A stretch of DNA of 13,671 nt from an uncultured Woeseiaceae bacterium (lineage in GTDB: Bacteria; Pseudomonadota; Gammaproteobacteria; Woeseiales; Woeseiaceae), in the NCBI GenBank assembly GCA_947259435.1, contig CAMYMP010000007.1, forward strand, positions 1 through 13,671. Reading direction: 5' to 3'. This document shows, one piece after another, positions 6,595-13,671 of the stretch. Made by a program: the position numbers and the translations under genes. Positions within the stretch are counted from its first letter, which is position 1. Every line of letters starts with the position of its first letter. The notes beneath the pieces are model-generated. The model was not told where the DNA came from and did not search any database. It saw only the letters and a list, made by a program, of their open reading frames with translations.

Positions 6595-8202
6595 ATGTCG
6601 AATTTTGGAACTCTCAATTGGTCGATACTGATCGCGTATGTCCTGTTGAACCTCTTGCTGGGCTGGGTATTAAGCAAAAGGGTAGACACGGCAGAAGACT
6701 TTTACCTCGGGCGCAGAACAACGCCCTGGTGGGCAATCGGAATTTCTGTGATCGCAACCTACGTCAGCGCCTTGTCATTTCTCGGCGGCCCGGCCTGGTC
6801 GTATTCGGAAAGCCTCGCCGTCATTGCGATCCACCTTAATTACCCTATTGTCGTTTTCTTCGTCATTACGCTGTTCTTGCCATTCTTCTTCAACAGCGGT
6901 GTGGCTTCGATTTACGACTACATGGAAAATCGATTCGGACCGACGTCTCGCCTCGTAATCTCGAGCGTGTTTCTGATTTCGCAAGCGTTGACGTCGGCGG
7001 CTATTCTCTATGCCACGTCGCTGGTCATCGAGTTCATCACCGGGATCGATGTCAAAACAGCCATCGTCATAGTTACTGTCGTTGCACTCGTCTACACGAT
7101 GATGGGTGGCATCACGGCCGTCATCTGGACAGACGTAATCCAGGCCGGCGTGTTGTTCGTCGGCGCGTTCATTATCCTGTTTGCATTGCTCGATACAATG
7201 CCAATGCCGATAGGCGAGGTTCTCGCCGATCTGAAAGCACAGGGTAAAACCAACCCGCTTAATTTCTCGTTCGACCTGACCCTGGAAGCCACTATCTGGT
7301 CCGGTGTCATCGCAATGTCGTTGTTTCACGTTACGGTTTACGGCGCCAACCAGATGATGGTGCAGCGAACGCTGGCGGCGAAGAACATCGGTGACGCGAA
7401 GAAATCATTCCTGCTCATGGGCTTCATCGCGTTTTTCATCTATTTCCTGTTCTTCTTCCTTGGCATCCTGTTCTACGGTTATTACGGCGGACAGGAATTC
7501 GAGAACGGCAACACGATCATCCTGGATTTTGCGGCCAACTACGGTTTGCCGGGTCTGATGGGTATCATCGCTGCGGCGATCGTCGCGGCATCGATGTCAA
7601 CGCTCGATTCATCGTTTAACTCGCTGGCGACGATTTCGACGGTCGATTTTTACCAAAAGTATTTCCGCAAGAACGAGTCACCCGAGCACTACCTCACGGT
7701 ATCGCGATTTTTCACGGTCTTTTGGGCAATCGTCATCATCGTCCCGGCCATCATGTATTCAGCCCTGGAAGGCTCGGTGCTGCAAACGCTGAGCAAAATC
7801 GGTTCTTATTTTGTCGGTGCCAAGCTCAGCATGTACGGCCTTGGCTTTTTCTCGAAGCAGACCACGGAGAAAGGTCTGCTTGTCGGGGTCGTGTTCGGGT
7901 TTGTCATGGTCTGGTACCTCTCCACGCAAACCGATATTGCATGGCCGTGGTTCTGTTTGTTTGGCGGCGCGGTCAACATCGCCGTTTCTTTAATCGCGAG
8001 CCGAGTTATCGACGGTCCGCAGGCCGAATGGTCAGAGTTCTCGATTAAAGGACAGCAAAAGATGTTTGAAGACAAAGGGTTACCGGAAAAGGAAGGTGGC
8101 TGGTACCTGGTGCCGGGCAAGGTCGACAAAGTCAGCTATTTATTGCTCGTGTTTTTTGCGCTGACGATTTTGTTCTTGTTCTTCTTCGAGCGCCTGATTT
8201 AG
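6595..8202 (+). CDS. Sodium:solute symporter (SSS family)
   Basis: This 535-aa inner-membrane transporter has about 13-14 hydrophobic helices, SGLT-like in organisation. Family landmarks are the DFYLGRR stretch after TM1 (35-41), GGITAVIWTDVIQ (171-183), NQMMVQR (252-258) and STLDSSFNS (335-343), the last containing the serines near the Na2 sodium site in TM8 of LeuT-fold symporters. The C-terminus ends in one more hydrophobic helix (about 513-530). It should couple sodium entry to uptake of a sugar, sugar acid or other organic solute. Translation is well supported by GGGGGAAG just before the ATG. It sits between the SDR (20 bp) and the lipoprotein hydrolase (9 bp) and so is the importer of the cluster. 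Substrate specificity cannot be read from sequence. Confidence 0.92.
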   Translation: MSNFGTLNWSILIAYVLLNLLLGWVLSKRVDTAEDFYLGRRTTPWWAIGISVIATYVSALSFLGGPAWSYSESLAVIAIHLNYPIVVFFVITLFLPFFFNSGVASIYDYMENRFGPTSRLVISSVFLISQALTSAAILYATSLVIEFITGIDVKTAIVIVTVVALVYTMMGGITAVIWTDVIQAGVLFVGAFIILFALLDTMPMPIGEVLADLKAQGKTNPLNFSFDLTLEATIWSGVIAMSLFHVTVYGANQMMVQRTLAAKNIGDAKKSFLLMGFIAFFIYFLFFFLGILFYGYYGGQEFENGNTIILDFAANYGLPGLMGIIAAAIVAASMSTLDSSFNSLATISTVDFYQKYFRKNESPEHYLTVSRFFTVFWAIVIIVPAIMYSALEGSVLQTLSKIGSYFVGAKLSMYGLGFFSKQTTEKGLLVGVVFGFVMVWYLSTQTDIAWPWFCLFGGAVNIAVSLIASRVIDGPQAEWSEFSIKGQQKMFEDKGLPEKEGGWYLVPGKVDKVSYLLLVFFALTILFLFFFERLI

Positions 8203-8211
8203 GAGCGCAGC

Positions 8212-9210
8212 ATGCGGCGTGCACTGGTCACGGTTTTGCTGCTACTGATGTCGGCTTCGGCCTGCTCGAAGCCGGCGCCCAAATCAGTAGACGAGCTTCG
8301 CTCCGAAAAACGGAATGTGTCATTGACCCTGGTCGGGGAAATTGACGGTGGTTCCGGTTTTACGGCGTTCCTTTATTCTTACCCGTCGGCGGGATTGAAG
8401 GTACATGCCTTGGTTGCCGTGCCACTCGAGCCCGGGCCCGAAAACGGATACCCGGTCTTGATCGCGAATCACGGCCATCACCCTGAGCCCCCGATGTACG
8501 GGATCACGGAAGAGGGAAAGAACTGGCGACCGGGTGATTATTACCGGCCTATCCCGGCGCTGTATGTGGCAAAGGGATTCATGGTCGTCATGCCGGACTT
8601 TCGTGGTCACAACAACTCAGAGGGCTTCGAATTCACAGAAGGAATGCTGGAATCGAGCTACTACACGGAAGACGTGTTGAACTTGCTTGACGGATTGGGC
8701 GCTTTGGAAGACGCGGACCTCGAGAATATTTTCATGTGGGGCCACTCGATGGGGGGCGAGGTGACCTTGCGCAGCTTGCTCGCGACCGACCGCATAAAGG
8801 GTGCATCGATGTGGTCAAGTATCGGCGGTGACATCTGGGACCAGTCTTACTATTATTCGCGGTATGAAAACGTCCTGACGCCGGACGGCAGCGACGTTCC
8901 AAAAACCGTGATTGAAGATCTGCGAAAGGACGTCGCGGGACTTGACGGCAAGTTCGACACGGCCGGCGTCGAGCCGTTGCACAATCTGGATTATTTACGG
9001 ACGCCGATAATTATTCATCATTCGATCGGTGATCGCGGTGCCGCCTATAAATGGTCCGAGCAGCTCGCAAAGGAGCTATATATGCGGGGGCTGTCGTATG
9101 AATTTTATTCCTATCCGGGCAGCGATCATTTTTTTCAGGGGGACATGCTGCAGCAGGCCGTCGAGCGCGATGCTGGTTTTTTTCATGCGCTTCGCGTGCG
9201 ACGACCGTAA
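8212..9210 (+). CDS. Lipoprotein alpha/beta hydrolase (dienelactone hydrolase/peptidase-like)
   Basis: This 332-aa protein has a type II signal peptide: MRRA, a hydrophobic run, then the lipobox ASAC with C18 as the lipidated residue, so it is anchored in the envelope. The hydrolase core follows: oxyanion region IANHGHH (84-90), RPIPALYVAKGF, PDFRGHNNSEG (128-138), nucleophile S179 in WGHSMGGE, acid D274 in SIGDRG and base H306 in GSDHFF. This resembles dienelactone hydrolases and prolyl-oligopeptidase-like esterases. AGGAG precedes the ATG, and the symporter stop is 9 bp upstream, which indicates co-translation. An external esterase linked to a symporter suggests it releases the transportable substrate from an ester or acylated precursor outside the cytoplasm. 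The stop lies 6 bp from the convergent permease gene. Confidence 0.85.
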   Translation: MRRALVTVLLLLMSASACSKPAPKSVDELRSEKRNVSLTLVGEIDGGSGFTAFLYSYPSAGLKVHALVAVPLEPGPENGYPVLIANHGHHPEPPMYGITEEGKNWRPGDYYRPIPALYVAKGFMVVMPDFRGHNNSEGFEFTEGMLESSYYTEDVLNLLDGLGALEDADLENIFMWGHSMGGEVTLRSLLATDRIKGASMWSSIGGDIWDQSYYYSRYENVLTPDGSDVPKTVIEDLRKDVAGLDGKFDTAGVEPLHNLDYLRTPIIIHHSIGDRGAAYKWSEQLAKELYMRGLSYEFYSYPGSDHFFQGDMLQQAVERDAGFFHALRVRRP

Positions 9211-9216
9211 TGTAAA

Positions 9217-10047
9217 TCACAGAACGCCGAATTTCTTCATCGCCACTGTCATCATTGCCACAGCCAGTAAGACAAACAACACACCGATAGCGCGCTCCAT
9301 AGTGCGCTGTGACACCAGACCCTGCAGCCGCGGTCCTATCTGGCCGCCGATCGCGACGCCAGGGACCTCGTAGCAAATCAGGTTCCAGGGCACCGCGCCA
9401 ATACCGCCGTCGCGAACCAGTTGCGTGACTAAGGTGGCTGTGGCCAGCAGGATCGTAAACATGACGATCGCGACCGAGGTAGCGGCTGCTGTACCGACCG
9501 GGACGCCGCGCTTTGTAAGTCGAGAAACGATGACTTCTCCAATGCCTACCGAGACCATCCCCGTCAGAAAAGCACCGGCCCCGGTTAATGCGAAATCACG
9601 CGCTGAGAACTTCGGGCGAGGGGTCGGCGAATCGAAATTCGGTCGGGACGCCTGCTGCCGGCGAAGGAATAACATGCCGACCGCCAGGACAAACACGAGC
9701 AATGCATAGGCTGCGATCAATATAGCGTCGTGGACAATGTGTGCCACCAGCGCACCGATTATGGCGACAGGCGCAGAGATTTTTATGAATCGGAGCGCAA
9801 GATCGAAATCGATCATGCGGCGGCGATAATAGCCGATGAAGCCGGAAATAAAGCCGAAAGTCTGGGTCAAAAGGGCAGTGCTGATTGCAGCGAAGGTGGA
9901 CGCGAGCACGTACTCCGGACCCAGTATAGGAAAGAGCAGTACAAATATCGGCGTGAACAGCGCTGCTCCGCCGATGCCGCTCAGCATCGCGCAGGTGGCC
10001 ACACAGATCGACACCGGGAACATGAACCAGTAAAGCGTGAAATCCAT
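9217..10047 (-). CDS. TauE/SafE-family membrane permease
   Basis: This is a roughly 276-aa integral membrane protein with about eight hydrophobic segments in two halves. A glycine-rich motif opens the first half (SGIGGAALFTPIFVLL, residues about 23-38), with a related stretch in the second (GMVSVGIGEVIVSRLTKRG, then VPVGTAAATSVAIV). A polar loop with RRRQQ-type residues joins the halves. TauE/SafE proteins (PF01925 type) are proposed anion exporters for sulfite, sulfoacetate and similar organosulfonates; the substrate here is unknown. The ATG at 10047 is used. A TTG two codons upstream is also possible, and both lack a strong Shine-Dalgarno (GAAGA nearby). It follows the 5'-nucleotidase stop by 9 bp, so the two probably form one operon. 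Confidence 0.85.
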   Translation of the reverse strand: MDFTLYWFMFPVSICVATCAMLSGIGGAALFTPIFVLLFPILGPEYVLASTFAAISTALLTQTFGFISGFIGYYRRRMIDFDLALRFIKISAPVAIIGALVAHIVHDAILIAAYALLVFVLAVGMLFLRRQQASRPNFDSPTPRPKFSARDFALTGAGAFLTGMVSVGIGEVIVSRLTKRGVPVGTAAATSVAIVMFTILLATATLVTQLVRDGGIGAVPWNLICYEVPGVAIGGQIGPRLQGLVSQRTMERAIGVLFVLLAVAMMTVAMKKFGVL

Positions 10048-10056
10048 CGGCAATCT

Positions 10057-11820
10057 TCAGAGCTTGCAGCTTGCGGCCAGCGAATCCGGCACGCTCCACT
10101 TCGGGTTTCCTGCGGTCACGAAATCGTCAGGATTCAGAGAGTCGCCCCTGTCTTGAAACCACTCAACCAGCACATCGCGCGTGAGGGGCATGCCATCGTC
10201 AACGTCAAAGCCACCGTCCGGCATGATCGGAGTCAGTATTCCATCGCCGCCCAACGCGAGAAAGTCATTGACTATTACGGTCAGGTAATCGTCGTCGCGA
10301 ATTGCAGCCCCGTCGTCGAGATTCATGACGACGTACATTTTGTCTTTCTTACATTCGACAATCACACGCATCCCTGAAAAGCCCGCCCGCCGTCCGTGAT
10401 TGTGTGCCTGCTCTGCGATGATCCTGCGCAGCTGATGGCCCGTGAGTTCGAGCTCCACGACCCGGTTATCGAACGGAAACATCTCATAGACCGAACCGAA
10501 CGTGAGTTCGCCTTCCGGCAGCGTGTCTCTGATGCCCCCGACAACATTGTGGATAGCGATATCGGCACCCGTCGCTTCAAGTAATGCGTCAGTCATCAGG
10601 TTCGCGAGTGGCGATTCGGTGCTGGGCGGGTGTTGGAAGGCAGACTCGAGGTGAACACCCAGTTCCTGTTGCTTGATGTCGTCGGCAACCGCCGACGCGC
10701 GCGCTGCAATCTCCAGGACCCGGGGGTCTGGTTTGACGGCACGACCTTCGTACGTCGCGTTCATCAATTCGCTTGCCGCGTCTCCAGGTGACGCGCATTC
10801 TCCGGTAGAACGAACGACGGAGAGGCATGCCCAGTGCGGGGGGAATACGATTCGTGAGACCAGGTTTCGCGTGTTTGAGTCGATTACGAAATCGACCCGG
10901 CTGAACGCGCGCGTGTTCGAATAACTGGATGTGATCGACATACCGTTGACGATATGTGCAATACCCTGGTGTACGTGCCCTGCAAATATGTGATCAACCA
11001 GGCCTGTCGGAAGCGCGGCAGCTACGCGCATGATTTCGCCGGCCATGTTGCAGGAAGAGAGGTCGGTCGGATCATCAAATTTCATGCAGCGACTTCCAGC
11101 GTGTGCCGTGACCACGACGATTGAAGCACCTTGTGCACGTAGCGCCTGCGCCTCTTTTGTAATCGTCTCGGCCAGTGGCGCGACACGCAGACCGAGTACA
11201 TTGGCGGCAATGGTCGTCTGCAACGCGCGCGCGGTCATTACGCCAATGATGCCAACCTTGATGCCTTTAACGTCGAGGATGATCGACGGACGAACGTTTT
11301 CCCAGTCGACAGGTCTGTCTGTGTCTTCATCAATCAAGTTTGCAGCAAGAACCGGGAACGCTGCTTCGCTCGCTCGTCGTTTGAGCGCTCCGCGAGGGTC
11401 GTCTCCGCTATCCTCGGGGACGGCATTGCTACCGACTGGCCCAAAATCGAATTCATGATTGCCGATTGCTGCGGCATCAAAACCGATCGCGTTATACGCA
11501 TTGACGACAGCGGCGCCTTCGACCAGGTTCGACTCCAGCGTTCCCTGCCACATATCGCCGGCATCAATTACGAGGACGGCACCGCCGTCCTCATTGCGCG
11601 CCGCTCGCAGCGCATTGACGTAAGCCGAAACCGCAACCAGTCCGCCGCGATCCCCATCCGGCGACAACTGGCCGTGCACATCGTTTGTGCCGAAAATAGA
11701 AATCGTGAATTTGTCGCTTGGCGCGTCGCGTTGGGCCGCACAAGAAGCGAGCGCTACCATAACGATGAGCGCAATTATCGGCCGGTAGATCGCGGGCGAC
11801 GGGGCGTTATGTGACGTCAC
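10057..11820 (-). CDS. Lipoprotein 5'-nucleotidase / UshA-like metallophosphoesterase
   Basis: This 587-aa protein has a lipoprotein signal peptide (hydrophobic 14-25, lipobox LASC, C27). The N-terminal calcineurin-like domain carries the two-metal motifs in order: GTNDVHGQ (D47, H49), DAGDMWQGT (D89), GNHEFD (N121, H122), VTAHAG (H240) and GHVHQG (H282, H284). The C-terminal 5'-nucleotidase domain (about 365-570) has SPLANLMTDALLEAT, GGIRDTLPEGELTFGSVYEMFPFDN and ALGGDG. The usual Asn before GGIR is replaced (VVGGIR), so substrate preference may differ. It should hydrolyse nucleotides or nucleotide sugars in the envelope for phosphate and nucleoside scavenging. The start is a GTG with AGGA eight bases upstream, which fixes it well. 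The TauE-type gene follows 9 bp downstream. Confidence 0.9.
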   Translation of the reverse strand: MTSHNAPSPAIYRPIIALIVMVALASCAAQRDAPSDKFTISIFGTNDVHGQLSPDGDRGGLVAVSAYVNALRAARNEDGGAVLVIDAGDMWQGTLESNLVEGAAVVNAYNAIGFDAAAIGNHEFDFGPVGSNAVPEDSGDDPRGALKRRASEAAFPVLAANLIDEDTDRPVDWENVRPSIILDVKGIKVGIIGVMTARALQTTIAANVLGLRVAPLAETITKEAQALRAQGASIVVVTAHAGSRCMKFDDPTDLSSCNMAGEIMRVAAALPTGLVDHIFAGHVHQGIAHIVNGMSITSSYSNTRAFSRVDFVIDSNTRNLVSRIVFPPHWACLSVVRSTGECASPGDAASELMNATYEGRAVKPDPRVLEIAARASAVADDIKQQELGVHLESAFQHPPSTESPLANLMTDALLEATGADIAIHNVVGGIRDTLPEGELTFGSVYEMFPFDNRVVELELTGHQLRRIIAEQAHNHGRRAGFSGMRVIVECKKDKMYVVMNLDDGAAIRDDDYLTVIVNDFLALGGDGILTPIMPDGGFDVDDGMPLTRDVLVEWFQDRGDSLNPDDFVTAGNPKWSVPDSLAASCKL

Positions 11821-11908
11821 ACCGGGTTCCTGTAAAGGGGTCAGTCTGTGATTCTAACGTGTGGAGCGTTTGGCGCGAAATCGTAATCTCGTCGTTAGTT
11901 GATGTCGT
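11821..11908. promoter_or_regulatory. Divergent promoter region of 5'-nucleotidase and TrhA-like genes
   Basis: This is an 88-bp gap between divergent genes. On the minus strand TAGAAT (11856-11851) is a good -10 match, with a poor -35 (TTTCGC) 18 bp upstream; it would give a leader of about 25 nt ending at the AGGA ribosome site of the GTG start. I see no convincing promoter or Shine-Dalgarno for the plus-strand gene. Confidence 0.35.
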
Positions 11909-12520
11909 ATGATGCTGCACATGATGACAGAGGCAAAAACGCTGGAGTACAGTGTCCTTGAAGAAGTCCTGCACGCGATTACACATGGCGTAGGGGCTTT
12001 ACTGAGTATCCTCGGCTTGTCGTGGATGCTTTATTTGTCCATTGCTGCAGCGGATCCCTGGCGCATCGTGGCCAGTTCCATATACGGCGCGAGCCTGATT
12101 ACCTTGTTTCTTGCGTCGACTATCTACCACGGCATGTATGCCTCACGTCACCGCGAAATCTTCAAACTGCTGGATCACTGCGCTATCTACCTGCTGATCG
12201 CGGGCACCTATACGCCTTTCCTGCTCGTCGCGATGCGCACGAATACCGGTTGGTGGCTGTTTGGCACGGTATGGGCGCTGGCGACAGCCGGAATCATCAA
12301 GAAACTCTGGTTTCGTCACCGCTTCCCCGAAGCCATCGGTGCGAACGGCATGGCCTGGCTGCTGGCAGGCGGCTTTTGCTACTCGATTGGCGCCATTTTC
12401 TACGCCGTAGAAAAAATACCCTTCAACCACACCGTATGGCACGTGCTGGTGCTCGGCGGCGGCGTCTGCCATTTCCTGGGCGTCGTCTGGTACGTATTGC
12501 CGACCCGTTTGCCCGTCTGA
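11909..12520 (+). CDS. Hemolysin III / TrhA-family (PAQR-like) membrane protein
   Basis: This 203-aa protein has seven predicted hydrophobic helices and the HlyIII/PAQR signature: EEVLHAITHG (18-27), STIYHGMYASRH (70-81), LLDHCAIYLLIAGTYTPF (87-104) and HTVWHVLVLGGGVCHFLG (174-191). The putative metal-site residues S70, H74, D89, H174 and H178 are present. The equivalent E. coli protein (TrhA/YqfA) is linked to membrane homeostasis; haemolytic activity should not be assumed from the name. Four in-frame ATGs (11909, 11912, 11921, 11924) compete, and none has a clear Shine-Dalgarno. The one at 11924 (MTEAKTLEYS) leaves a normal family N-terminus, so the first five residues may not be translated. 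It is transcribed away from the nucleotidase gene and is followed by a hairpin at 12541. Confidence 0.88.
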   Translation: MMLHMMTEAKTLEYSVLEEVLHAITHGVGALLSILGLSWMLYLSIAAADPWRIVASSIYGASLITLFLASTIYHGMYASRHREIFKLLDHCAIYLLIAGTYTPFLLVAMRTNTGWWLFGTVWALATAGIIKKLWFRHRFPEAIGANGMAWLLAGGFCYSIGAIFYAVEKIPFNHTVWHVLVLGGGVCHFLGVVWYVLPTRLPV

Positions 12521-12540
12521 GATAGCGTCTTTTCCCTACG

Positions 12541-12564
12541 AATTCACACTTCCGAGTGTGAGTT
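12541..12564. terminator. Hairpin after the TrhA-like gene, possible weak terminator
   Basis: AATTCACACT, a TCCG tetraloop and AGTGTGAGTT form a 10-bp stem with one T-G pair, 21 bp after the TrhA-like stop. No T-run follows on the plus strand, so it is not a canonical intrinsic terminator; it may protect the 3' end or act as a protein-binding palindrome. Confidence 0.4.
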
Positions 12565-12599
12565 GCCTCTATATTCATGGACTTACGTACAATTCCGAC

Positions 12600-12629
12600 T
12601 TGCTTGCGTGACTTGCATCACAGTAGAAT
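12600..12629 (+). promoter_or_regulatory. Candidate sigma70 promoter for the 71-aa membrane protein
   Basis: TTGCTT (12600-12605) and TAGAAT (12624-12629) are separated by 18 bp. The -10 matches consensus at five of six positions and the -35 only at its TTG. It would give a leader of about 90 nt that contains the duplicated start region. This is prediction by eye only. Confidence 0.35.
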
Positions 12630-12667
12630 TTCTCCTCTGCCAGCATTATCGGTGCCCATAAGCCGAA

Positions 12668-12743
12668 GATTCTACGAGTATTTAATTATGTGGTTGCCCG
12701 AACCTGATTCTACGAGTATTTAATTATGTGGTTGCCCGAACCT
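12668..12743 (+). repeat. Perfect 38-bp tandem duplication of a translation start region
   Basis: Positions 12668-12705 and 12706-12743 are identical and adjacent. Each copy runs from GATTCTACGAG through TTTAATTATG to CCCGAACCT and covers about 20 bases before a start codon and the first six codons (MWLPEP). Since 38 is not a multiple of three, the upstream copy is out of frame with the full gene and reads a short leader instead. Confidence 0.97.
12688..12723 (+). CDS. 11-codon leader ORF created by the duplication
   Basis: From the ATG of the first repeat copy the frame reads MWLPEPDSTSI and stops at TAA 12721-12723, two bases before the ATG of the 71-aa gene. It shares the same upstream sequence as the main start, so it should be initiated about as well. 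Ribosomes ending here could re-initiate at 12726. Whether it is translated is unknown. Confidence 0.35.
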   Translation: MWLPEPDSTSI

Positions 12744-12941
12744 ATCTATAAGTCACTGCCTACGCTTTACGCGTTCATGGGCGCTTGTTTCATCGTCGGC
12801 GTGTTCTACCTGGGTCTTGACGCACCCATGAGTCCGGTGTATCTCGCGATGGGCCTGGTTTCAATACTTGCCTCGATCACCGTGACAATCTGGCGCGTCA
12901 AGCACGCGCGCAAAACGCAAAGTACCGACACCGACGAATAG
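12726..12941 (+). CDS. Small two-helix membrane protein of unknown function
   Basis: This 71-aa protein has two hydrophobic helices, about residues 14-31 (YAFMGACFIVGVFYLGL) and 37-56 (PVYLAMGLVSILASITVTIW), then a basic tail (RVKHARK) and an acidic end (TDTDE). By the positive-inside rule the C-terminus is probably cytoplasmic and so is the N-terminus. Codon use matches the neighbours, which supports a real gene. I do not recognise the family. The ATG at 12726 lies in the second copy of the 38-bp repeat, with only a weak GAG 12 bases upstream. It ends 17 bp before the convergent MFS gene. Confidence 0.65.
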   Translation: MWLPEPIYKSLPTLYAFMGACFIVGVFYLGLDAPMSPVYLAMGLVSILASITVTIWRVKHARKTQSTDTDE

Positions 12942-12958
12942 TCGACCTCCTGACCTGA

Positions 12959-13671
12959 CTAGTCTTTGAGCTGGTACGTCCACCGACCGTAGGCATAAAG
13001 CCCGGCGGCAGCCACCAGCCCCACCGAACCCATGATGTACCACGCAATGCCGACGTTGTTGGCGGCGTAGAGTTGCGTCGTCAACGCTTCTCCGGTCTGG
13101 CCCGAAACCTCAATGAGTTTTTGAAACGCCTCGCCGATCGGCACCGCGTCGATTTCGGTCTGCGACATTCCCTGATCAAGCAGCGAGTGGCGTGAAATCG
13201 TGTCCTTGGAACCCAGTTCGCCGTACAGGTACTGGCCGAAAAAGCCCTCCAGCGACCAGCCAATGCCTAATGGCAACTGGCTGAACCCCAGGTACATCGC
13301 TTTCTTTTGTTCCGGTGCAATGTTGCCGAGGTACTCCGAACTTTTGGGGCTCGAAAGCATCTCGCCCATCGAGAAGCAGACAATGGCCAGCACCATTATC
13401 CAGACGTAGTTGAAGCCGCCAACGATTAGCAGTGCCGCGGCGGCCAGGAACGTGCCCAGCGCCATGGAGTTGGTTGCTCTCATCAGCGCGCTCCAGCCAG
13501 CAACGATGAAGCAAAAGATCATGATCATCATGGCGTTGAGATTGACGAGACCCTCCGGCTGGATTCGCTGGCCGTCCTGCGTCATGCCAAGCATGAAGAT
13601 CCAGATGCGATTTGATGTGCCGTCGGCGCCAAACAAATGCTGCACCATGACCGAGGTGTCGACCCAGTACC
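12959..13671 (-). CDS. MFS-type transporter, C-terminal part (runs off right edge)
   Basis: The visible 236 codons are open to the window edge, starting YWVDTSVMVQHLFG, so the gene begins outside. At least four or five hydrophobic helices are seen, including LNAMMIMIFCFIVAGWSALM, ALGTFLAAAALLIVGG and the last segment YIMGSVGLVAAAGLYAYG. The stretch GEMLSSPKSSEYLGNIAPEQ followed by KKAMYLGFSQLPLGIG resembles the TM10-11 region of MFS transporters, including POT/peptide-type members. A polar insert of about 45 residues (SKDTISRHSLLDQ to QTGEALTTQL) lies before the final helix. An ATG occurs at 13648 but there is no reason to take it as the start. Substrate unknown. Confidence 0.8.
   Translation of the reverse strand, partial: YWVDTSVMVQHLFGADGTSNRIWIFMLGMTQDGQRIQPEGLVNLNAMMIMIFCFIVAGWSALMRATNSMALGTFLAAAALLIVGGFNYVWIMVLAIVCFSMGEMLSSPKSSEYLGNIAPEQKKAMYLGFSQLPLGIGWSLEGFFGQYLYGELGSKDTISRHSLLDQGMSQTEIDAVPIGEAFQKLIEVSGQTGEALTTQLYAANNVGIAWYIMGSVGLVAAAGLYAYGRWTYQLKD

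Noticed and set aside
9195..9235. Terminator between the convergent lipoprotein hydrolase and TauE-type genes
   Set aside because: Only 6 bp separate the stops and I see no GC-rich stem with a T-run on either strand.
12022..12525. A 167-codon plus-strand frame overlapping the TrhA-like gene
   Set aside because: It is an alternative frame of a gene with clear HlyIII motifs. Its translation is rich in Arg and His without recognisable domains.
1..13671. Mobile element, prophage or genomic-island boundary
   Set aside because: No transposase, integrase, tRNA or terminal repeat was found. The only perfect repeat I noticed is the local 38-bp duplication.

Overview
The window looks like a chromosomal segment of a free-living Gram-negative proteobacterium, most likely a heterotrophic gammaproteobacterium. 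The grounds are two lipobox-type signal peptides, a COG3618 amidohydrolase with an SDR and an SSS symporter, Shine-Dalgarno-led and tightly packed genes, and moderately GC-rich coding sequence. The taxon is an inference; there is no rRNA or other marker gene. No phage, transposon, CRISPR, tRNA or rRNA was seen.

Region 1 (1-9210) reads as a catabolic gene cluster for a small organic molecule I cannot identify. At the left edge the first 34 codons of a minus-strand gene diverge from a plus-strand pair: a tandem SnoaL/NTF2-like protein (301-1290) and a COG3618-type amidohydrolase/lactonase (1290-2180). A minus-strand operon converges on this pair. In transcription order it is a LacI-family regulator with a damaged DNA-binding domain (5761-4795), an alpha/beta hydrolase (4782-4087), a stand-alone MetE-like zinc methyltransferase (4067-2928) and an HpcH/HpaI aldolase (2923-2165). 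Divergent from lacI is a plus-strand operon: an SDR dehydrogenase (5840-6574), a sodium:solute symporter (6595-8202) and a lipoprotein alpha/beta hydrolase (8212-9210). A plausible reading is an envelope esterase releasing a substrate, the symporter importing it, and cytoplasmic oxidation, lactone or ester hydrolysis, demethylation or methyl transfer, and retro-aldol cleavage to a pyruvate-type product.

The two divergent promoter regions of this cluster share a 16-bp near-palindrome with a central CG and a TTGCATnC half-site (153-168, 240-255, 5811-5826). This has the geometry of a LacI-family operator, so the cluster looks like one regulon. The lacI gene beside it has lost about 30 codons of its helix-turn-helix, with a frameshift. 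The regulator may therefore be dead and the regulon constitutive, or controlled by a paralogue.

Region 2 (9217-12520) holds more ordinary genes: a TauE/SafE-family permease and a lipoprotein 5'-nucleotidase/UshA-type phosphoesterase in one minus-strand operon, and a divergent hemolysin III/TrhA-type membrane protein.

Region 3 (12521-13671) has a non-coding stretch with a 10-bp-stem hairpin and a perfect 38-bp tandem duplication. The duplication copies the translation start of a 71-aa two-helix membrane protein (12726-12941) and so creates an 11-codon leader ORF. The window ends in the C-terminal part of an MFS-type transporter on the minus strand.
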